A DNA stretch of 64,000 nucleotides from Lewinellaceae bacterium (lineage in GTDB: Bacteria; Bacteroidota; Bacteroidia; Chitinophagales; Saprospiraceae): assembly GCA_016712415.1 (NCBI GenBank), contig JADJRC010000050.1, positions 186,001 to 250,000 of the forward strand, given 5' to 3'. Made by a program: the position numbers and the translations under genes. This document shows, piece by piece, positions 16,545 to 24,741 of the stretch; the stretch's first letter is position 1, and every line of letters begins with the position of its first letter. A model generated the notes under the pieces. That model saw only the letters and a program-made list of their open reading frames with translations. It ran no database searches and was not told where the DNA came from.

Positions 16545-18607
16545 ATGGACAATCAATTAAAGTCAATTTCAAAATTATTTACTGAAAAATTGTTAAGAAT
16601 ACCTGATTATCAAAGAGGGTATGCTTGGACAGATAAACAGTTGAAGGAATTTTGGAGTGATATTGCCTAACTAGAAATTGGGAAAATCATTATGTAGGAG
16701 TTCTGACTTTTGAAGATGTCCTCAATCAGATTATGAGAAGTGGGATGATGATGAGTGGATCATTTCTTCAAAAAAGTTTTGAACCATATTACATTGTCGA
16801 TGGTCAACAAAGATTGACGACTACATTGATACTAATTCAATCTATACTTGAAAGTGTTGAAGAATCACAAAATTTAAATTATTTAACAGTACCAGAGATT
16901 AAAAAGCGATATATCTTTGATTCAAAGCCTGATGGAATATCTGGCTCGTTTATCTTTGGCTACCATAAAGATAATCCAAGTTATGAATTCTTAAAAACTA
17001 AAATTTTTAATACGTCATCTGGTTCAGCCTACCTAAAAGAAGAGACAATTTATACCCACAATTTAGAAAATGCCAAACGCTTCTTTAAGGATAAAGTCAG
17101 CAATTTGTCCTTATCTGAGATAGAAGAGGTTTTTAAAAAAAATAACGCAAAGCTTTTTGTTTAATATATATGCTATTTCAAGCGATATTGATGTTCACGT
17201 TGCTTTTGAGGTAATGAATAATAGAGGAAAACCACTTTCAATATTAGAACTTTTAAAAATAGGTTAATTTTCTTATCTACTAAATATGATGTTGAAGAAT
17301 ATGAGAGAGCATCTCTTAGAAAGAGAATAAATGATTGCTGGAAATCAGTTTATCATTATCTTGGGAAGAACAAAGCCCGCCCTCTTGATGATGACAAATT
17401 TTTGTTTAATCATTTTATAATATATTTCTCTGAAGAACTTTTATCTGAAAATGAAGAAGATATGATAGATGGACATATCCGTTTCCAAAAACTGCATAGG
17501 TTTTTTCGTCATGAGTTTAGTGATTATTTACTTGATCATAAATTCACCTTAAGAAACATTGATAAACCTAACTTTTCTGTTCAACATGAAATAATAGAGA
17601 ATGATAAATTGGAAAAGGCTAAATTAACTATCCAAGATATATACAATTATGCTGAAAGCCTTCAAAATTCAGTGGAATGTTGGTATTTTCTTTTTAACCT
17701 TATCACAATAATGATTTTGGTGATGAAGAAAAGAAATGGTTGGACAAACTTGGAAGATTGGGCCTTTCAGAATTTGCGCCTTTGTTAATGATTATATACC
17801 AAAAGGAGAAAAACAGTATGGTTCGACTAAACTACTCCAATGCCTTGAAAAATTAAAATTCATATATACAATCTTTGACTATCGATTTCATAATCCTATG
17901 ATTGGCAATCCTCAATTCAGTTTTTTAGCAATAGCCGCTGAATATGCAAAAGGTAGTGTTTCAATTAATGATATAATAAAGGATATAATTGATAAAAAGC
18001 ACAAGTTAATTACCAATGACTATTTCAGAGAAAAATATTGCGAAGGAATTTAAGCATGGTTTTATAAAGGATGGAATCAGGTATTTTCTTTTGAATATGA
18101 GCAAACTAAAGGAAATTTCAAAAACACATACTTCTAAAATTGATTGGTGGAATTCATCAAAAATAATGAGGATTTTATTACGGTAGAACATATTTTCCTC
18201 AAAAGTCAAGGAAAAGTTGTTGGCGAGAAGACTTCGGCGACTTCAATGCAAGTCAGAGAAAAATATACAAAACTCGTTAGGGAATTTATTGCCTTTGTCA
18301 AAGCCCAAAAACTCAAGTTTACAAGATAAATGTTTTTCAGATAAAAAAAAAAACTATGAAAATACAATTGGTTATAGATACGGTTCTTATTCTGAAAAAT
18401 GAAGTTTCTATATTAGATGCATGGAAGCCTGAAGATATTTTAGAGCGCGGGTTAAAATTATTGAATTTCATGGAAAATAGATGGGAGATAAACCTTGGTA
18501 GCAAATCTGAAAAAATAAAACTACTTTCATTAGACTTTTTAAAAGTAAAAAGGCCTGTAACAAAGGCTACTTCACCCATGCCTACTAAACGTCGGCACGG
18601 AGTGTAG
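16545..18607 (+). pseudogene. DUF262/DUF1524 (GmrSD-like) protein, several frame breaks
   Basis: Read through about seven one-base shifts, this is a single DUF262 protein of about 680 residues starting MDNQLKSISKLFTEKLLRIP. The DUF262 (ParB/Srx-like nucleotidase) signatures are IPDYQRGYAW near residue 20 and YYIVDGQQRLTTT near residue 85, then FEVMNNRGKPLS. Toward the end lies TVEHIFLKSQG, the HNH-type motif of DUF1524, and the tail WKPEDILERGLKLLNFMENR is typical of the family C-terminus. GmrSD-type proteins are modification-dependent (type IV) restriction enzymes, so this is a probable phage-defence gene. The density of shifts in AT-rich runs leaves open whether it is decayed or badly sequenced. 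Confidence 0.7.
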
Positions 18608-18698
18608 CCAAACGTCAGGCTGTGAAAAAATCCCCCAACCCTTGACCCTCCATAAATCGAGCTTATCTTTAAACCGGAACGAAAAACGTCTCTACCCG

Positions 18699-18731
18699 TC
18701 AAAATCCCAACTTCTCTTCCACCTCCTTTCC
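18699..18731 (-). pseudogene. 3'-end fragment of tryptophan 2,3-dioxygenase
   Basis: On the minus strand this reads KEVEEKLGF and stop, the exact last nine residues of the intact tdo gene ending at 23,328. About 28 of 30 bases match. Similarity stops abruptly on both sides. It faces away from the polX fragment 80 bp to the right. Confidence 0.7.
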
Positions 18732-18735
18732 GCCT

Positions 18736-18808
18736 CGCTTGGTGTTCCTGTTCATTAAGAACCGACGCCTCAGCGCCGCGCCTGGTGTTTTTTTTTTAAC
18801 ACCAAGCG
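18736..18808. repeat. Inverted repeat at the junction of the tdo and polX fragments
   Basis: CGCTTGGTGTT (18,736-18,746) is perfectly complementary to AACACCAAGCG (18,798-18,808). A third partial copy, GCGCCTGGTGTT (18,778-18,789), forms a tight hairpin with the right arm over a T8 loop. It sits exactly between the two gene fragments and so marks the breakpoint. Confidence 0.7.
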
Positions 18809-18814
18809 CAAACG

Positions 18815-18907
18815 TAAAAGACGGCATCCACGATATGCGTTATGGTGTCAAGGTTGCCCGGAAAGGCGGCTTAACAGCGGAGGGATGCTTCAATGCAAAA
18901 GAGGATA
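18815..18907 (+). pseudogene. 3'-end fragment of a diverged polX
   Basis: Reads VKDGIHDMRYGVKVARKGGL then TAEGCFNAKED, matching the last ~30 residues of the intact PolX (SKDGIHDIRYGVMVARKGGL). Nucleotide identity is only about 78%, and most differences are silent third-base changes. The two copies therefore diverged while both were under selection as coding DNA. The insertion sequence at 18,908 interrupts the fragment. Past the element, reading resumes after the target duplication and ends NGLWAG with TAG at 20,604-20,606. Confidence 0.75.
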
Positions 18908-18975
18908 GGGTCTCCCTGTAATAGTCCAATTTGTTCATAATGAGCAAATTGGGCTATATTTTTTTGGTGAAAAAA

Positions 18976-19009
18976 CCCCGAAAATAGCTGGAATCAGCTA
19001 AATTCGGGG
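18976..19009. terminator. Hairpin before the IS transposase
   Basis: CCCCGAA..TAGCTG pairs with CAGCTA..TTCGGGG over a 4-nt loop, with A/T runs on both sides. It probably blocks outside transcription from reaching the transposase gene, a common protective device in insertion sequences. Confidence 0.6.
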
Positions 19010-19049
19010 CGACAAAAAAATTGTATCACCAAAAGTACAGAATAAAATT

Positions 19050-20404
19050 ATGCAGTTGCTACTTTTTGAGGTGGAGGCCTACGATTCGGTCTATCGCCGC
19101 AATTTTCTGTCCAGCGAGTTAGGACAGTTGTACTCAACAATACCTTTACGGGAGTTGGCAGATTTTTTCAGGGCTCATCTGCGGCGCTGCCCCCAAGGAG
19201 CCAAGCCGATTTTCACGATAGAAGGCGGTTTGGGCCTGATGTTTTTGAAGCATCGCAGTGGGTTGAGCGATGCGGATTTGATCGAACGGCTTAATACGGA
19301 CTGGCACTACCAGTTGTTCTGCGGTCTGTCTCCGAAGATACATCAAGGCATCAAAGACGATGATATAGTGGGTCGCTGGCGGCGGTTTTGGTGAGCGGAT
19401 GGACTTGGCTGAGTTGCAAGGTCTGTTGGCAGCCTCGTGGAAGGCAGATTTGGTGCATCCACAAATTTCAATGCAGGACGCCACGGTACGAAAGTTACAT
19501 CAAGTTCCCCACCGATGTAAAACTGCTGTGGGATTGCGCCCAGTGGGTGCAGTCCCAGATCGCCCATCTTTGCAGCCGTCACCACCTTCGGGTGCCCCGT
19601 TCGAAGTATAAAGAGCAGAAGATCAGGCAAATATCGTTTTCTAAGAAGCGTCGAAAAACCCATAAGGAGGAACGCAAACGCCGCGGGGCGCTGTTGTACC
19701 TGCTGGCAAAACTGCTTGGGCAGTTGCAGGCTGTTTTGAACCGGGGCGGACAAATTATCGCCGGCATCAAGCCGGGCGTATTTGAGCGTATCAAAACCGT
19801 GCGCACTATTCTGATGCAACAGCGCTACCACTATGAGCAACCCACCAAGTCTGTTCCGCATCGTATCGTCAGCCTGTACAAACCCTACCTGCGCCCCATC
19901 GTGAGAGGCAAAGAAAACAAGCCGGCGGAGTTTGGCGCCAAGGTGCACCAAATGCAGGCAGGCGGCTGCAATTTCATTGAGCATCTTGATTTTGAGGCGT
20001 TTCACGAAGGAAACAGGCTGAAAAAAGCCGTCTGGCAACACCGCCAGTGGTTTGGATCAGTTCGGCAACTGGCAGCAGATGGAATCTATGCCAACAACCG
20101 CAACCGCACCTGGTGTCGCGAGCAGGGCATCACCACTTCGTTCAAACCCAAAGGGAATCAGGGGGCCGACAAACAACAAAAAGATGCGATGCGAAACACC
20201 CTGTCCATCGTCCGGGCCACGGTACTCGAAGGCAGTTTCGGCAATGAAAAAAATCATTACCTGCTCCGAAAAGTCCGCGCCCGAACCAAACAAACCGAAA
20301 TCGCATGGATTTTCTTCGGTGTCCACACGGCCAATGCGGTCAAAATCGCAAAGGCCAGGCAGGACAAAGTCCAGCACCAATACGCGACGGCTCAAGCTGC
20401 CTGA
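19050..20404 (+). CDS. IS transposase, DUF772 N-terminal type (two frame shifts)
   Basis: About 450 residues. The N-terminal domain, PIFTIEGGLGLMFLKHRSGL then SDADLIERLNTDWHYQLFCG, is the DUF772-type transposase domain. The DDE region is less clear, but LAADGIYANNRNRTWCREQG fits the second Asp block and VLEGSFGNEKNHYLLRKVRA the Glu block. The frame changes at about 19,390 and again at about 19,487, each like one extra base. As written the enzyme is not made in one piece. No slippery heptamer with a downstream structure was recognised, so programmed frameshifting is not supported. With intact ends and target repeat, the element is recent. Confidence 0.75.
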
Positions 20405-20742
20405 TAACTCAGAGGAATAATAGATACGCTCGGTTGGAAACCCCACAAACCGCGCCCACAGGGCGCCAGGAGGGCTATACCCAGTCCACAAGATTGCGGG
20501 CTGCGTGGAGGCCAACAAAAAAAACTGCCAACCGAATTTTATTCCGATTGGCAGTGCGGGGGCCTTTTACAGGGAAACCCAGGATAATGGGTTATGGGCT
20601 GGATAGTGGAGGACTGATCCAAGTGCCGGAATTCTCCGAATTTAAGAAACCACAGAATTCAGTACATTGAAAATCAATGTGTTGTTGGGGTTTGTTTTCG
20701 CAAACTATTTTACGTTGAGTATAAATACCCTACCCTTTGGGG

Positions 20743-21303
20743 CTAATTCTTGACCTTGTCCAATACCTTATCCAGTAAAACTATAATATCTATAGGAGAA
20801 ATCAGAGCTTTCAGTTGAAGCGTTGCGCCAAAAAAATCCTGCTGCGCTGCGAGCATCTGCCAGGCCCTGCTGGCGTCAATTTTCCCCTGATTCAAAGTGT
20901 CGATATCCAGTATTTTTTTCTGGAATGCAATGACGACAAGTTGAGCGATAAGCCCCTCGGCTCTCTCCAGTTTATCCTGCTCTGTCATTAAGTAACGGTG
21001 AAGAAGATCATGGCCTTCATTCAAAAATTGCCAGCATTGAAATTGCTTTTCACTGCGGGGATTGCGTGTTTTTTCGGCCTGCATGTGGCCCCGGCGAGCA
21101 GCCGCCACTGAACTGCTCAACCGAGCCAGTTTACTTACATCAGGGAAATTGTGCTTTTTAAATACCGCCTCTGCCTTCAACAGCCAGACTTCTGCCTCGG
21201 CAATGAATTGTGGCGATTTCTGCCGAAACTGATGCGCCAGAACGGCATATTCGGTCAGCAGGTTTTGTAAATCGGTGTTTACAGCGTGACTGATTATCCG
21301 CAT
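20743..21303 (-). CDS. Helical protein of unknown function in the DUF2589 cluster
   Basis: 186 residues, not recognised. Nearly all predicted helix, with long amphipathic stretches (EYAVLAHQFRQKSPQFIAEA, EHDLLHRYLMTEQDKLERAE-like) and no signal peptide, membrane segment or cysteines of note. It is last in a three-gene minus-strand set, 5 bp after the middle gene, so it is almost certainly co-transcribed and probably part of the same complex. The gap to its right neighbour on the plus side (20,607-20,742) shows no gene. Confidence 0.65.
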   Translation of the reverse strand: MRIISHAVNTDLQNLLTEYAVLAHQFRQKSPQFIAEAEVWLLKAEAVFKKHNFPDVSKLARLSSSVAAARRGHMQAEKTRNPRSEKQFQCWQFLNEGHDLLHRYLMTEQDKLERAEGLIAQLVVIAFQKKILDIDTLNQGKIDASRAWQMLAAQQDFFGATLQLKALISPIDIIVLLDKVLDKVKN

Positions 21304-21308
21304 GGTCT

Positions 21309-22019
21309 TTATTCAATTGCCAACACTTTCTTTGTGTTGCCCTCGCTATCCTGTATCGTGATCAACTCAATACCTTCTTCCGTCAGCGAGAGGTTCAGCA
21401 CAAAAACAGATTGGGGAGGATGAGAGGCGCGGATGGCTGCAGTTTCGGGATTTACCATCATGGCCCCGAGCCGGGACGGCCCCGGCTGGATGATGGCGTC
21501 GAACTGCAGCAAATATTGCCGCCTGATATCGTTCATCGCCTGGTCAAAATGCGTGTTAAAGTCCGGCAGTTTACGCAGACTCCTCATATTTACAGCGTAA
21601 ATAAAGGTCTCCTCCGTAAACTGCTCGAAACTGTTTCTTCCTTCCTGATAATCTTTGGTATGGGAAATAGCGTCCATACCCAACTGTATGCGGGCCGTGA
21701 TATTTTTCGATTCTTCTTTTGTAAACCGCACATCGAAGTACTTGAAACAGGTAGCCGTAAGTATCCTGTTCAACTCGGTTACATTATCGCGACCGGCCAA
21801 AACGTTGAAATCAGTGGTCTGTTCAACTTTCAACGATTCCACGACAAGCGGTACGTTGAGGTCTATTTTCGAAAGGCGAACACGCGGGACGGTTAAGTTT
21901 TTCAGAAGTTCGTTTTCGGAATACACCTTTGCCAGCTCGATAGACGCCAGATCGGATGTCAACCGCGCACGCGCAATTTCCGTCATCAGGAAGCCTAAAT
22001 AATCACCCAGTGCGACCAT
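21309..22019 (-). CDS. Conserved-looking protein of unknown function in the DUF2589 cluster
   Basis: 236 residues, not recognised with confidence. It starts MVALGDYLGFLMTEIARARL, and includes YSENELLKNLTVPRVRLSKI and a beta-rich segment DLNVPLVVESLKVEQ similar in style to DUF2589-type sheet proteins. A long middle helical region follows and a C-terminal strand set ending NLSLTEEGIELITIQDSEGN. The start lies 3 bp after the DUF2589 gene stop, so expression is coupled. No signal peptide, so cytoplasmic. Confidence 0.65.
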   Translation of the reverse strand: MVALGDYLGFLMTEIARARLTSDLASIELAKVYSENELLKNLTVPRVRLSKIDLNVPLVVESLKVEQTTDFNVLAGRDNVTELNRILTATCFKYFDVRFTKEESKNITARIQLGMDAISHTKDYQEGRNSFEQFTEETFIYAVNMRSLRKLPDFNTHFDQAMNDIRRQYLLQFDAIIQPGPSRLGAMMVNPETAAIRASHPPQSVFVLNLSLTEEGIELITIQDSEGNTKKVLAIE

Positions 22020-22022
22020 GAT

Positions 22023-22869
22023 CTATGAAGAAGGTAGAACTGGCGTAGATACGACGGCTTGTTCCAGAATGCCAAGAATAGTTTCCAACCCGCCCGGCAT
22101 CTCATCCTGAACCGCACGGACATGAACGGCCATGTCATAAGTTCTTTCCACGCTGGTACCTGCGGAGGTTGACCGTTTGTACGACGCCGATATGTTCAGT
22201 TTTGCGGAACCGCTGCCCCATTTTTGCTGGACCTCAAGAGAACCTCCGAGTTCCAGTTGATCGGAAACATTGTACGTCTCCATCGAGTTGATCTTCACAT
22301 TGAAATCAAGGCTAAACTCCTCTACCCGCAGGTATGGGATCGGAAGCATGCTCAGGAGAGGCACACGGAGTTCCATTTCCTGATATACGGCCGGTGTAGG
22401 ATCCTCCCGACCTACTGCTGCCGTGACAGAGGCAGTGGCTGCACCCGCACCCGTTGGAGCGGGGAGAATGTCGGCGTGACAGTAGTCCCCGTATATCCAG
22501 CGCCGGAGTCGGTAATGAGCACGCCGGTTATTACCCTCATGACACCATAACGGTACCCGTGGCAACCCGTGCACCGGCACCGGTGGGAGTCGGAAAGGAT
22601 ACGGAAGTGGCATCTGCATATCCAACCCCACCGTTAGTAATGGCAACTGCCGTTAGTTCGCCCTTATTCCCGGGCCTGTAGGGATACACTTCTTTGGGAT
22701 AGTTGAACGAAACGTTTACCACCTTGCCGTCGGCGTCAAAACCAACAGATTTGATGTAGTTAACGGTGCTCAGTGCTGCCTGCGCCTGTGCTTCGACGAC
22801 GGCAATCAGCGGTCCGCCGATAATGTTTTTGAAATCAAGACTGGAGATTTCGTTTCCAAGATTTGGCAT
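22023..22869 (-). CDS. DUF2589 domain protein with inserted Gly-Tyr repeats (two frame shifts)
   Basis: The N-terminal half (LGNEISSLDFKNIIGGPLIA, AALSTVNYIKSVGFD) and the C-terminal half (VPLLSMLPIPYLRVEEFSLD, SASYKRSTSAG, VHVRAVQDEMPGGLETILGI) match the DUF2589 family. Between them lie two ~35-residue repeats built as AVAITNGGVGYADAT...PTGAGA and VLITDSGAGYTGTT...PTGAGA, a form seen in bacterial surface and phage-tail repeat proteins. Reading must change frame near 22,540 and 22,450 to join the parts; each is a one-base step. First gene of the cluster. Function of DUF2589 proteins is unknown to me. Confidence 0.65.
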
Positions 22870-22921
22870 AATTGAGTATTTATAGGTTTAAAGCAAAAGA
22901 CTACTGATCTATGTGTTGGTG

Positions 22922-22954
22922 CAAATATGTGCTACACAGACGGGCTCTCACAAA
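22922..22954 (-). promoter_or_regulatory. Putative promoter of the DUF2589 cluster
   Basis: On the minus strand a TTTG (22,951-22,954) is followed after 21 bp by CATATTTG (22,922-22,929), one base off the Bacteroidota -7 consensus. It lies about 55 bp before the DUF2589 start. The rest of the 458-bp gap to 23,327 holds a MITE-like repeat and no gene. Confidence 0.4.
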
Positions 22955-23156
22955 ATTATTATTGGATTTAATGATATTTTTCCGATTTATTTTAGGTATT
23001 GACACCTGCATGACAGTTTACAGCCCTTACCAGGTCAAGCAGGTTGTCATTTACTTTACCGGTCATCATGGACATAATACATTACCAGGCCGAATGTGAC
23101 ATCAGCGCGATAAATAAAAGTCACTTGTTGCGGAATGCGTGGTGCCTTGTAGAGCG

Positions 23157-23285
23157 TGTATCATAAGTCGTTTTGCCCTTTGTCGATCCAAATATAGTTT
23201 TGGGAGCAAAATACTTAGTGGTGGCACATGGGTAATACCTGCAATAAAATTTGGTAAATTTCTCAAGGTCATTACTTATGATACA
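23157..23285. repeat. MITE-like 129-bp element with 12-bp inverted ends
   Basis: TGTATCATAAGT (23,157-23,168) and ACTTATGATACA (23,274-23,285) are perfect inverted repeats enclosing about 105 bp with no open frame. The size and ends suggest a miniature inverted-repeat element or the remains of an insertion sequence. No clear target duplication was found beside it. Confidence 0.55.
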
Positions 23286-23327
23286 GCCACTACGGTAAAG
23301 CCGAGGCAGTTACCTTCCCATTACCCC

Positions 23328-24368
23328 TCAAAAACCCAACTTCTCTTCCACTTCCTTGCTCAATTGCGGGAGCCGCCGCCGCTCAATCAGGTAACCTGTA
23401 AGTCCTGCTATTTCCTTGAAAATGTAGTGTTTGTCCAAAGCGCCCTTGAGGTAATCGCGACCGCTGGACCCTCCGGTTCCCGTCCGCACCCCGATCATGC
23501 GCGTCACCATATTGACGTGGCGGTAGCGCCAGGTCGACAATTGTTCGTCGATCTCCAGCAGGTTGTTGAGCAACTGAAACGGCAACTGGAGCATGGGATA
23601 GCCCCTGTAGAGCATGATAAACAACGCCGAGCGACAGGCTTCGGCGCTCAGGCGGCGACCGGGCGACTTTTCCGTTTCGAAGAACATTTTTTCAAAATGG
23701 GCTTTGTTGCCCTTCTCCCCTTCCACCAGGCTGTTGGCGTAAATAACCGAATAATCGCTCCAGAACGGATGTTTGCCATCCGTGACCGGAAAAAGCGGAC
23801 GGTAGTTTTTCCAGCTTTCCTTCTGATTGAAAAATGGCATCCGGCCCAGCCATTCATCGACCAGGTCGAGCAGGGAAGGCTTATTTTCGACATCCTTGAT
23901 CAACGCCACATGCTCCGGACGCAGTTGCGAAATGTAGTATTCCTGTCCGAAACGCTCCGGAAACTGCAAGCCCAGTTTGGCTTCCAAAATCTTGAACTGC
24001 CAACTCTGGAAACCCGAGGCGGGCCGCAGGAAATCGCGGAAATCCAGGAAATCCATCGGCGTCATGGTCTCCATAATATCGATCTGGTGAACAGCCACCT
24101 TCAGAATCGTCGCCACCCGGTTCAGGCGATGGACAATCGTTTGCAAATCAGCCGAATTGTCATTAATGACCTGTTGGCTCATAATCGCCGCTACCGAATC
24201 GACCTCAAACAGGATTTGCTTGAACCAGAGCTCGTATGCCTGGTGAATGATCACGAACAGCATTTCATCGTGCGCATGAGCGCCCAACAGATCGCTTTCC
24301 AGGGTCTGTGCATTCAGGATTTTGTCGAGTTGAAGGTAGTCGGAATAGTGTACGTCTTTAGTTTGCAT
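23328..24368 (-). CDS. kynA: Tryptophan 2,3-dioxygenase
   Basis: 346 residues. This heme enzyme opens the indole ring of L-tryptophan to N-formylkynurenine, the first step of the kynurenine route. Family signatures are AYELWFKQILFEVDS near residue 43, the heme-ligand region STWRYRHVNMVTRMIG, and the substrate-binding loop GVRTGTGGSSGRDYL near residue 310. Start ATG 24,368 (MQTKDVHYSDY) is chosen because codons upstream are repeat DNA. Its 5' leader is entirely a GGCAGTT-type repeat, so no ribosome-binding site exists. Divergent from the TetR gene. Its last nine codons also appear as a stray fragment at 18,699. Confidence 0.9.
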   Translation of the reverse strand: MQTKDVHYSDYLQLDKILNAQTLESDLLGAHAHDEMLFVIIHQAYELWFKQILFEVDSVAAIMSQQVINDNSADLQTIVHRLNRVATILKVAVHQIDIMETMTPMDFLDFRDFLRPASGFQSWQFKILEAKLGLQFPERFGQEYYISQLRPEHVALIKDVENKPSLLDLVDEWLGRMPFFNQKESWKNYRPLFPVTDGKHPFWSDYSVIYANSLVEGEKGNKAHFEKMFFETEKSPGRRLSAEACRSALFIMLYRGYPMLQLPFQLLNNLLEIDEQLSTWRYRHVNMVTRMIGVRTGTGGSSGRDYLKGALDKHYIFKEIAGLTGYLIERRRLPQLSKEVEEKLGF

Positions 24369-24498
24369 GGCAGTTGGCAGTTGGGCAGTTGGCAGTGGCA
24401 GTTGGCAGTGGGCAGTTGGCAGTTGGCAGGGGGTGGGCGGGGTGGGCAGTGGCAGTGGCAGTTGGCAGTTGGCAGTGGCAGTGGGCAGTGGCAGTTGG
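24369..24498. repeat. GGCAGTT-type tandem repeat abutting the tdo start codon
   Basis: About 130 bp of GGCAGTT and GGCAGT units with some G-rich interruptions, starting at the base after the tdo ATG. In the tdo mRNA it reads as a C-rich leader (AACTGCC). The complementary-sense arm before tetR is at 24,707-24,735. Unit number may vary and could tune expression. Confidence 0.85.
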
Positions 24499-24669
24499 CG
24501 GTGGAATTTTAGATGGTTTGGTGATGTCGGGGCAAAAATATCCCGGTCGGGGGAGTGTGGTGAATAAAATCCGGTAAATTCTTCCGGAATATACCTGCCG
24601 CAGGCTTTCATCCGGGTTTTGACGCTGTTAAAGGGCTTTCCAAAGAAATTAATCGAAGAGTGCTTAAAC

Positions 24670-24693
24670 ACTAAACACTGTTCATTAACTTTG
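24670..24693 (+). promoter_or_regulatory. TetR-type operator overlapping the tetR promoter
   Basis: ACTAAACACTGTTCATT (24,670-24,686) is a near-palindrome with half-site ACTRAACA and runs directly into TAACTTTG (24,686-24,693), a match to the -7 consensus. The same 15-base core recurs before tolC at 25,489. A repressor bound here would cover the promoter, implying autorepression. Confidence 0.6.
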
Positions 24694-24706
24694 CGCCGTT
24701 CACTAA

Positions 24707-24735
24707 CCTGCCAACTGCAACTGCCAACTGCAACT
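24707..24735. repeat. CAACTGC-type repeat in the tetR leader
   Basis: Alternating CAACTGC and CAACTG units end 6 bp before the tetR ATG. They are the complement of the GGCAGTT array before tdo, so the two divergent leaders carry the same C-rich sense repeat. Confidence 0.8.
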
Positions 24736-24741
24736 AAAAAA

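Larger units (their letters stand above)
10976..18907. other. AT-rich accessory island between polX and the polX 3'-fragment
   Basis: About 7.9 kb of mixed composition. The stretches 11.15-14.0 kb and 16.5-18.5 kb are visibly AT-rich, unlike the GC-rich core, while the IS91-type element is GC-rich. The left border is 45 bp after polX, where the tail of a tyrosine recombinase begins. The right border is marked by short 3'-end fragments of tdo and polX. Contents are a DUF697-like gene, a class-3 lipase, an effector-associated-domain/LRR gene, the IS91-type element, and a DUF262/DUF1524 gene. The layout fits insertion of foreign DNA at the polX 3' end. Confidence 0.65.
18908..20580 (+). mobile_element. 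Complete insertion sequence, 1,673 bp, with 6-bp target duplication
   Basis: Terminal inverted repeats start GGGTCTCCCTGTAATAGTCC at the left (18,908) and GGGTTTCCCTGTAAAAGGCC on the reverse strand from 20,580, 17 of 20 bases identical. The element is flanked by AGGATA at 18,902-18,907 and at 20,581-20,586, a clean 6-bp target duplication that shows direct transposition. It carries one transposase gene with an N-terminal DUF772-like domain, as in IS1182/IS5-type elements; the family is not certain, since 6 bp is not the usual duplication for those groups. It splits the polX fragment. Confidence 0.85.

Noticed and set aside
19050..20404. Programmed frameshift for the IS transposase
   Set aside because: Two shifts in the plus-one sense within 100 bp are not the usual -1 mechanism of insertion sequences. 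Mutation or sequencing error is simpler.
23139..24577. Plus-strand open frames through the GGCAGTT array
   Set aside because: They read antisense tdo and repeat DNA (Trp/Gly/Ser/Val-rich translation) and have no credible start or homology.
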